Positions 12,995-18,099 of a stretch of 18,099 nt of DNA are shown one piece after another. The translations under genes and the position numbers were made by a program. Under the pieces are notes generated by a model. The model ran no database searches and was not told the DNA's origin. It saw only the letters and a program-made list of their open reading frames with translations. The stretch is from SAR202 cluster bacterium (GTDB lineage: Bacteria; Chloroflexota; Dehalococcoidia; Lucifugimonadales; UBA3495), in assembly GCA_009392095.1 (NCBI GenBank), contig VFHF01000187.1:1-18099 (forward strand). Direction: 5' to 3'. The first letter of the stretch is position 1. Every line of letters starts with the position of its first letter.

Positions 12995-14266
12995 TCAGCC
13001 GATTTGGATTCCCTGCCGTTCCCTCACCGGCGCCCGCGTCGCCAGCAGCATGGCTATGGTAGCGAAGCCCAGAATCGACAATACCAGGAAGGCGTCTTTG
13101 TAGCTGCCAGTTACGTCGTAGACGATTCCCGAGAATAGGGCGCCGATGGCCTGGCCCAGCGACACGAATGGCTCGGTTACGCCCCGTATAGCGCTCAGAG
13201 AACGGCGTCCGAAATAGTCGGCGTAGGCGACGACCGGCACCACCAATATCCCACCCACGGCGGCGCCGAATATGGATGCCACGATCAATGCCTCGACGGT
13301 CGTGTCGGCCATGGGGAAAAGTATCAACGCCACGGCCATCATCAGCGCTACACCGGCGTACGTGAAACGGACCGGTACCCGGTCAACCAGCCAGCCCCAG
13401 AAGATGCTTCCCACCCCTGTGAACACAGCGTTTAGGCTCAACGTGGCAGCTGATACCCCAACTCCCAAGCCCTGGTCCAAGAAATAAGCGCCCTGATGGA
13501 TGTTCGTCCCTGACTGCAGCAGAAACAACGAGCCAGTGGCCATCGCCAACAGCCACAGCGTCGGGGTGCGGGCCGCCTCCCGCAAAGTCCAGTTTTGCTC
13601 TTCCGTGACGGCGGACGTTTCCGCTCCACCTGCCTGCGGCTTGGGTGGGTCGCCGTCGGGCAGCAGTCCCACCTCCTCTGGGGTCTGCCGCACCAGCATC
13701 GAGACCGGTCCTAAGGCCAATATCCAGACCAACACGCCCAACACGATCCAGGCGTCTTCCCAGCCTCGGTATTTGATCACCAAGCCCGCGATCAATGGGA
13801 AAGTGATCATGCCAAGGGAGTGGGAAAGGAACAAAAATCCCGTAGCGAGGCCCCGCCTCCTGACGAACCAACGGGACACAACCACCGATGGACCTATGTT
13901 CAAAGGGCTGGAAAATATGACGCGCCCAAGGCCATATGCGAGATAGAATGCAATTGGCACAGTAGCCCAGGCTAACGACACGGTCGAAAGTCCTAAAATA
14001 AGTACGCTGCCCGTCAGTATCACTCGTGCGCCGTAGCGGTCCAAGGCCCAGCCCACTACTGGTGACGCCACCGTGGCCACCAACCCGCCTAGGCTGGCTG
14101 CTCCGGCGATGAGGGTCCGGCTCCATCCCAGGTCTTCGGACATGGGAAAGATGAAAACGGCCAGGGTTAAGCTGGCGGCGGAGTTCCGGACGACCATGGA
14201 GCTGCCGGCCGCGAAAAGGACGGTCCAGCCGTAGAAAAATGGCAGCCTATTCAAGAGTTTGTACAT
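12995..14266 (-). CDS. MFS transporter, monocarboxylate/oxalate-formate-like group
   Basis: Inner-membrane secondary transporter of 423 residues with about twelve hydrophobic helices in two halves and a long hydrophilic middle loop (about 200-230). Visible family marks are FYGWTVLFAAG at the N-terminus, the loop GWALDRYGARVIL (about 73-85, the MFS motif A position), and RRRGLATGFLF after helix 4, which is the pattern of the MCT/OFA group of organic-acid porters. Specificity cannot be read. The start ATG has no Shine-Dalgarno; a -10-like TATAAC sits 6 nt upstream, which suggests a leaderless message. It is convergent with the LLM gene and separated from the minus-strand gene behind it by a terminator, so it is likely a single-gene unit. 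Confidence 0.9.
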   Translation of the reverse strand: MYKLLNRLPFFYGWTVLFAAGSSMVVRNSAASLTLAVFIFPMSEDLGWSRTLIAGAASLGGLVATVASPVVGWALDRYGARVILTGSVLILGLSTVSLAWATVPIAFYLAYGLGRVIFSSPLNIGPSVVVSRWFVRRRGLATGFLFLSHSLGMITFPLIAGLVIKYRGWEDAWIVLGVLVWILALGPVSMLVRQTPEEVGLLPDGDPPKPQAGGAETSAVTEEQNWTLREAARTPTLWLLAMATGSLFLLQSGTNIHQGAYFLDQGLGVGVSAATLSLNAVFTGVGSIFWGWLVDRVPVRFTYAGVALMMAVALILFPMADTTVEALIVASIFGAAVGGILVVPVVAYADYFGRRSLSAIRGVTEPFVSLGQAIGALFSGIVYDVTGSYKDAFLVLSILGFATIAMLLATRAPVRERQGIQIG

Positions 14267-14272
14267 CGAATA

Positions 14273-14278
14273 GTTATA
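14273..14278 (-). promoter_or_regulatory. -10 element 6 nt before the MFS start (leaderless candidate)
   Basis: On the minus strand TATAAC is followed by TATTCG and then the ATG, which would place transcription start at or next to the A of the ATG. A TTGGCT lies 19 bp upstream as a rather distant -35. There is no Shine-Dalgarno in the preceding 20 nt. Function is inferred from position. Confidence 0.4.
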
Positions 14279-14301
14279 TGGTCAACGTATATGAAAAAGC
14301 C

Positions 14302-14342
14302 AAACAAAAACGCCGCGGGACGACAGCGTGCCCAACGCGGCG
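14302..14342 (-). terminator. Rho-independent terminator of the nucleotidyltransferase gene
   Basis: Read on the minus strand, CGCCGCG (14342-14336) pairs perfectly with CGCGGCG (14317-14311). The 18-nt interior can add GGG/CCC and ACG/CGT pairs around a CTGT loop. The hairpin is followed directly by TTTTTGTTT. It lies about 100 nt after the nucleotidyltransferase stop and upstream of the MFS promoter, insulating the two units. Confidence 0.82.
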
Positions 14343-14441
14343 GTCATTCGCAGGCAGATAGTGTACAGAATGTTGGTCTTGATCTTGGCTGCCGCCTACG
14401 GTTCAACGGCGCATTGAAGATTAGATAGTATAACCCCTGGT

Positions 14442-15143
14442 TCACCGGGCACTTACGTGTTCCTCTGCTTCATTCAAATCTTTAAATGAGTCCACGCTCC
14501 GCCAGAAACTGCGGGACCTCAACGCGGCTAACCGTCCCGCTTTTGCCAGCCTAGGGAAGGTCCCGGTCTCGTGGTCGCCAAGGTCGGGCAACTCGTCTGC
14601 AATGCCACGGTCAAACAGGTAGATTCCGGCATTGATCCAGTGTTCCATCTCCACCTTCTCCCGGAAGCCGGTCACGGTGCCCGCATCGTCCATATCTACC
14701 AACCCGTAAGGGCTCACCATGGGCACAACCATGATGGTGGCCAGATGTGATTGGTTGGCTGACCTTCGGTCATCGTGGAACGCCGACAGGTTTCTCAGGG
14801 TCTCGTCGGTGATGATGTCCCCGTTCAACACCGCAACCGTTTCTTCGCTGTCGGGGACTTTGGGGAACCCCGCTTTGATGGCCCCGCCGCGGCCCAAGGG
14901 GGAATCTTCGACGCTGTATTGGGCGCTGATGCCGAAGGCCTGGCCGTCGCCGAAATGGTCCTTGATGGCCTCCCAGCGGTAACCGGCCAGAAAAACAATA
15001 TCGGTCACTCCACCGGCTTTCAGCCATTCCACCTGGTGTTCCAGGATGGGCTTGCCGCAGATGGGGACCATGGGTTTGGGCAGGGTATCGGTCAGCGGGC
15101 GGAGTCTTTCACCCTTACCGCCGGCCAGAATCAACGCATACAT
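14442..15143 (-). CDS. Sugar-phosphate nucleotidyltransferase (mannose-1-phosphate guanylyltransferase-like)
   Basis: Cytoplasmic enzyme of 233 residues that makes an NDP-sugar from a sugar-1-phosphate and NTP. The nucleotide-binding signature LAGGKGERLRPLTDTLPKPM (about 6-25) with the catalytic Arg/Lys is complete. GKPILEHQVEWL, NGDII (about 108-112, metal Asp), the product-side MEHWINAGIYLF (about 165-176), and FWRSVDSFKDLNEA (normally FW-D-I-G-T) complete the fold. The usual LGTAGAL loop reads LGRGGAIK. Only the core domain is present, without the C-terminal beta-helix of longer GMPPs. The exact sugar is uncertain: GDP-mannose or heptose types are nearest in pattern. It has a good promoter (15200-15229) and its own terminator, so it is a single-gene unit. 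It could supply the donor for the PimA-like enzyme. Confidence 0.87.
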   Translation of the reverse strand: MYALILAGGKGERLRPLTDTLPKPMVPICGKPILEHQVEWLKAGGVTDIVFLAGYRWEAIKDHFGDGQAFGISAQYSVEDSPLGRGGAIKAGFPKVPDSEETVAVLNGDIITDETLRNLSAFHDDRRSANQSHLATIMVVPMVSPYGLVDMDDAGTVTGFREKVEMEHWINAGIYLFDRGIADELPDLGDHETGTFPRLAKAGRLAALRSRSFWRSVDSFKDLNEAEEHVSAR

Positions 15144-15199
15144 GCCGTGTAGACCTCACTCGCAGCAGGCTGGTAGTCCCAAACGGCCGCATTGCGGCT

Positions 15200-15229
15200 A
15201 ATATACCCGCGCCGCAGCTACAGGGTCAA
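15200..15229 (-). promoter_or_regulatory. Sigma70-type promoter of the nucleotidyltransferase gene
   Basis: On the minus strand TTGACC (15224-15229) and TATATT (15200-15205) each match 5 of 6 consensus bases with an 18-bp spacer. Just downstream, covering the expected start of transcription, GCCGC-ATT-GCGGC (15186-15198) forms a perfect 5-bp palindromic hairpin that may be an operator or a 5'-end RNA stem. The leader is about 50 nt. Confidence 0.65.
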
Positions 15230-15279
15230 CGCGAGGCGTGGTTGGGTTGTTGGAAGAAGGGGATTCTTGAAGAAACAAA

Positions 15280-15353
15280 TGGCAGCCCCGCCTGGGTTCG
15301 AACCAGAGATTTCAGCTTCAAAGGCTGGCGTGTTACCGCTACACTACGGGGCT
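15280..15353 (-). tRNA. tRNA-Gln (anticodon UUG), CCA encoded
   Basis: Read on the minus strand, the 7-bp acceptor stem AGCCCCG/CGGGGCT is perfect, followed by TA and a D arm GTGT-AGCGGTA-ACAC. The anticodon loop CTTTGAA gives TTG at positions 34-36, decoding CAA/CAG glutamine. The T arm is TCTGG-TTCGAAC-CCAGG with one wobble pair. The discriminator is G and CCA is encoded in the DNA (15280-15282). The outermost anticodon-stem pair is a C-A mismatch (CCAGC against GCTGA). No clear terminator follows, only a T-rich stretch. Confidence 0.95.
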
Positions 15354-15448
15354 TCAAAAAAAGAACGGCCAAATAGCTAGGACCGCTTCATTTATTCTGA
15401 TGTCACGGCGCCTAGCCGTCAAGGCCACAGGATACTCACCGCACCGGA

Positions 15449-15457
15449 TGCTATAAT
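15449..15457 (+). promoter_or_regulatory. Extended -10 promoter of the nitrilase-family gene (near-leaderless)
   Basis: TG-C-TATAAT (15449-15457) is a perfect extended -10 element, which can work without a -35; none is evident. The hexamer ends only 9 nt before the ATG at 15467, so the leader would be about 0-3 nt and there is no Shine-Dalgarno. Confidence 0.6.
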
Positions 15458-15466
15458 CCCCAAAAG

Positions 15467-16240
15467 ATGAAAAAGCTCAGTATTTCGTTCCTACATCTGG
15501 CCCCAATTACCAGCGACATCGCCCACAACCGCAAACTGGTGGAGCAGGGCGTTAAGGTTGCCGCACAGCAGGGCGCGCATTGGGTGATTACACCTGAACT
15601 TTGCATCCCTGGCTACCTTTTCATGGAGGCCATCGGCACCGACTGGATACTCCCTCAGCCCGATCCCTGGATGAACAGCTTCCTCGGTTTGGTCAAAGAG
15701 CACAGCCTCACGGTCTTCCTATCCCATCCGGAACGGGACCCGGCCACCGACAAGTTGTATAACACCGTTTTCGTCATAAACGCTGAGGGCGAAATCATCG
15801 GCAAGCACCGTAAGGTCAAAGCGCTGGGCGGAGCAGAGTCCTGGTCCACCAGCGGCTGGAAGATCGATCCCATCGAATGTGACGGAATCAAAACCGGCAT
15901 CCTGATCTGCGCCGACGGCTACAAGAACGAGATCGCCCAGGTGTTCAAGGACAAGGGCGCCCAATTGCTGGTATCGCCAGTTTCTTGGGGACCCGGCCAC
16001 TGCGGCCCTGACGGCGAGTGGGAAGCAAGGTCGGCCGATACCGGACTACCGATGATGGTCTGCAACCGCTCGGGAAAGGAAGAAGGCGAGCTTGATTACA
16101 CGCTGGCTGAAAGCGTGGTCGCTCAGAACGGCAAGCGGATATTGGAGGCCACATCCGACCGGTCGGTGGTTCTATCTTTCGACTGGGACGTGGACAGCAT
16201 GTCCATGATCTCAACCGACTTTGAGAGGACTTACCTCTAG
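15467..16240 (+). CDS. Carbon-nitrogen hydrolase (nitrilase superfamily amidase)
   Basis: A 257-residue hydrolase of the nitrilase fold, cleaving non-peptide C-N bonds in amides or carbamoyl compounds. The catalytic triad is intact: Glu44 in TPELCIPGY, Lys116 in KHRKVK, and Cys148 in ILICADGYKNE. The length is right for a single-domain member. The substrate cannot be deduced; the neighbouring amidohydrolase suggests use of amide-type organic nitrogen, which is inference. It starts at ATG 15467 right behind a perfect -10 element and without a ribosome-binding sequence. It ends 12 bp from the convergent amidohydrolase, and no terminator is visible in that gap. Confidence 0.9.
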   Translation: MKKLSISFLHLAPITSDIAHNRKLVEQGVKVAAQQGAHWVITPELCIPGYLFMEAIGTDWILPQPDPWMNSFLGLVKEHSLTVFLSHPERDPATDKLYNTVFVINAEGEIIGKHRKVKALGGAESWSTSGWKIDPIECDGIKTGILICADGYKNEIAQVFKDKGAQLLVSPVSWGPGHCGPDGEWEARSADTGLPMMVCNRSGKEEGELDYTLAESVVAQNGKRILEATSDRSVVLSFDWDVDSMSMISTDFERTYL

Positions 16241-16252
16241 GCCTTTAAATGC

Positions 16253-17869
16253 TTAAACCCCGTAAACTGTCCTCCCGCCAACGATAGTCCGTTCCACCTG
16301 TATATCCTTGATCCCCAGCGGGTCTATCTGAGTGGGGTCGCTGCCCAAGACCACCAAGTCAGCCAATTTTCCAATCTCGATCGACCCCTTGGTGTCCTCC
16401 TCAAAGGACGCATAGGCCCCATTCATGGTGTATAAACGCAGCGCCTCATCGACAGAAATCCTCTGGTTGATGCCCCACTCTTTACCAGTGCTGTCGGTGC
16501 GGGTGACGCAACTTTGAATCCCCAACAGTGGCTCGAATGGGCCGGGCGGGTAGTCGGTGGCCCCAGTGGAGACCACTCCTGAGTCAATGAATGACCGCTG
16601 GGCGAACATCCACTCCAGACGCTGCTCGCCGTAATAGCGCATCTTCTCTCCGTGGTGATAGACGTAGGTGCAGAAGGGTGTCGCTACAACCCCCATAGCT
16701 TTCATCCTAGCCAGCAGTTCCGGGTTGACCAGGGTGCAGTGCTCGATGCGGTGCCGGGTATCAACCCTGGGGTGGGCCTTCAAGGCTTTCTCGTAGGCGG
16801 TTAACACCATGTCGATGGTCACGTCTCCGTTGGCATGGATACAGACCTGGAAGCCGGCCCGGTGCATGTCCATCACCTGTTGCTCGATCTCATCCTGCTC
16901 CATGGCCAAGATACCGTGGTCGCAGGTGGTGCCCTCATACGGCTCGGACAGGTAGGCGGTGCGAGTGGCGATGGCACCGTCGGCCACCATCTTGATTCCG
17001 CCGATCCGAAGCATATCGTCGCCCAGTCCTGATTTGATCCCGGCGTCCCGAAGGGCAGGAAACTGCGGATACCACATCAAAGCGTAGACCCGGAGGCTCA
17101 ACTCTCCATCAGCCTTCCCGTCCTGATAGGTCTGAAATTCTTCGACCGTCACCCTGGCGTCATGGACGCTGGTCAGTCCAACACGGTTCAGCATGTTACA
17201 GATGGTCCGCAGACCCTCCCGGCGCACCTCGGCGGTGTCCACGGGTATCATACCGAAGCGGACGTGGTCAATGGCCCGCTCGTAGACCATGCCATTCAAC
17301 CGGCCCGTGTCCAGGTCCCGGCCCAGCCTTCCGCCCGGCGGGTCAGGAGTCTCGTCATTGAACCCGGCTGCTTCTAGGCCGGCGGTATTCATGTAGAAAA
17401 CGTGGCCGGCCCGGTGCGCGATCATCATGGGATGGTCGGTGGTCACCGAATCCAGGTCTTCTTTGTAAAGGTGCCTGCCTTCGTTGGAAGCAGTCCGGTC
17501 GGTCTTGGTGTCGTCGAACTTGAACCCCTGCACCCACTCTCCAGTCGGTGTTTTGTCGGCCCGTTCTTTCAGACCCGCCTGGACCTGCTTGAGAGTTGGC
17601 ACGTCGCAGTCGGCGGACATCACATGGCGCACGCCGCTGCTCAAAACGTGGATGTGCGCGTCGATGAAACCTGGCAGCACGGTCTGCCCGCCCATGTCCA
17701 ACACCTTGGTGTCCGGCCCGATCAGGCCTTCCACGTCCTCGTTGCTGCCGACCCCGGCAAACCTGCCGTGGGTCATGGCCACCGCCTGGGCCCTGGGTAG
17801 GCTGGTGTCCATGGTCATGATGTTGGCGTTTTTGATAACCGTCTCAGCTTTGCCGTTGGAGGTGGTCAT
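16253..17869 (-). CDS. Amidohydrolase, YtcJ-like (amidohydrolase family 3)
   Basis: A 538-residue metal-dependent TIM-barrel hydrolase of the YtcJ/NfdA type. Marks: N-terminal beta-sandwich strand VIKNANIMTMD, LPGFIDAHIHVLSSG (about residues 67-81, metal HxH), IHANGDVTIDMVL (about 345), HRIEHCTLV (about 375), ATDYPPGPFEPL (about 440, where many relatives have GSDxP) and GSIEIGKLADLVVLGSDP at the C-terminal return of the sandwich. Members remove acyl or formyl groups from amides, but the substrate here is unknown. I chose ATG 17869 (MTTSNGKAETVI) because the sequence upstream is unlike the family, although the frame stays open to 17968. No signal peptide, so it is cytosolic. Divergent from the flavoprotein gene at 18038. 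Confidence 0.9.
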   Translation of the reverse strand: MTTSNGKAETVIKNANIMTMDTSLPRAQAVAMTHGRFAGVGSNEDVEGLIGPDTKVLDMGGQTVLPGFIDAHIHVLSSGVRHVMSADCDVPTLKQVQAGLKERADKTPTGEWVQGFKFDDTKTDRTASNEGRHLYKEDLDSVTTDHPMMIAHRAGHVFYMNTAGLEAAGFNDETPDPPGGRLGRDLDTGRLNGMVYERAIDHVRFGMIPVDTAEVRREGLRTICNMLNRVGLTSVHDARVTVEEFQTYQDGKADGELSLRVYALMWYPQFPALRDAGIKSGLGDDMLRIGGIKMVADGAIATRTAYLSEPYEGTTCDHGILAMEQDEIEQQVMDMHRAGFQVCIHANGDVTIDMVLTAYEKALKAHPRVDTRHRIEHCTLVNPELLARMKAMGVVATPFCTYVYHHGEKMRYYGEQRLEWMFAQRSFIDSGVVSTGATDYPPGPFEPLLGIQSCVTRTDSTGKEWGINQRISVDEALRLYTMNGAYASFEEDTKGSIEIGKLADLVVLGSDPTQIDPLGIKDIQVERTIVGGRTVYGV

Positions 17870-18037
17870 TGTATTTTCTCTCGATATCGCGACTTTTACT
17901 CGACGTTTTATGGGAGGGCATTCAAAACCCGGGGCCATTGTACGCTCTGATGAACTCCGGTGGAGCATTTTGGCGCTGCTGTATGATAGGCAGATTTCCG
18001 GTAGCCGCAGCCGCCATAGCGTTTAAGGGGTGATGTG

Positions 18038-18099
18038 ATGACCACCAGAAATCTCCGATCAGAAATGGAAGTAGATATCGTTGCCGTTGGGTCCGGAAT
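18038..18099 (+). CDS. Start of a probable FAD/NAD(P)-binding oxidoreductase (20 codons, cut by the window end)
   Basis: ATG 18038 follows AAGGGG (18025-18030) at a 7-nt spacing. The 20 visible residues end in VDIVAVGSG, the first strand and glycine turn of a dinucleotide-binding Rossmann fold, as in succinate dehydrogenase/ketosteroid dehydrogenase-like flavoproteins (usually DVVVVGSGAAG). Nothing more can be said about function. The 168-bp divergent spacer (17870-18037) includes a -10-like TATGAT (17982-17987) without a good -35. Confidence 0.6.
   Translation, partial: MTTRNLRSEMEVDIVAVGSG

Noticed and set aside
13383..14126. 247-codon second frame inside the MFS transporter gene
   Set aside because: Same strand, other frame; Arg/Gly/Pro-rich composition typical of a GC-rich shadow, no domain.
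15192..15380. 62-codon plus-strand reading frame containing PPGFEPEISASKAG
   Set aside because: It is the antisense translation of the tRNA-Gln gene, a well-known false protein in annotations.
17870..17968. 33-residue extension of the amidohydrolase
   Set aside because: Unlike the family N-terminus and occupies the divergent promoter region; ATG 17869 gives the expected start.
1..18099. CRISPR array, transposon, integrase or defence system
   Set aside because: No repeated spacer pattern, transposase, recombinase or known defence motifs seen on either strand.

Overview
The window looks like a piece of a free-living bacterial chromosome, most likely Chloroflexota and probably a Dehalococcoidia/SAR202-type lineage. 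That placement is inferred from gene content and style: an RNase Y/DnaJ housekeeping block, an F420-type luciferase-like oxidoreductase, an actinobacterial-style inositol-lipid cluster, amidohydrolase and flavoprotein genes, and frequent GTG/TTG starts. No rRNA or other decisive marker is present. Coding density is high and the longest stretch without a gene is 290 bases (3344-3633, rny/dnaJ). I see no insertion sequence, phage gene, CRISPR array or integrase.

Region 1 (1-3427, minus strand) reads rny - ymdB - PHP phosphoesterase - plsY and looks like one operon behind a near-consensus promoter at 3399-3427. rny-ymdB is a known gene pair, but this ymdB is decayed. It has lost the segment between two metal-binding motifs, a few residues around the first catalytic Asp, and carries an in-frame TAG after which a recognisable C-terminus continues.

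Region 2 (3508-5791, plus strand) holds dnaJ and prmA, separated by a strong hairpin terminator. The dnaJ control region carries a 13-bp palindrome, a 12-bp perfect inverted repeat built around a sigma70-type promoter, and a leader where the Shine-Dalgarno sequence is 19 nt from the ATG, with a small hairpin or a five-codon minicistron in between.

Region 3 (5980-12976, plus strand) starts with a divergent protein-kinase-like gene followed by a PP2C-type phosphatase. A cluster follows that looks built for inositol phospholipids: inositol-3-phosphate synthase, a PimA-like GT4 glycosyltransferase and a CDP-alcohol phosphatidyltransferase. Next come a two-fold protein disulfide oxidoreductase whose second CxxC has become SxxS, lumazine synthase (ribH) and an F420-type oxidoreductase.

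Region 4 (12995-15353, minus strand) contains an MFS transporter, a sugar-phosphate nucleotidyltransferase with its own promoter and terminator, and a tRNA-Gln(UUG) with encoded CCA. The nucleotidyltransferase might supply an activated sugar such as GDP-mannose to the PimA-like enzyme; this is speculative.

Region 5 (15449-18099) has a nitrilase-superfamily hydrolase (+), a YtcJ-type amidohydrolase (-) and, divergent from it, the first 20 codons of a probable FAD-dependent enzyme (+). It looks like accessory catabolism. The MFS and nitrilase genes appear to have leaderless or near-leaderless promoters, unlike most others here, which have Shine-Dalgarno sequences.
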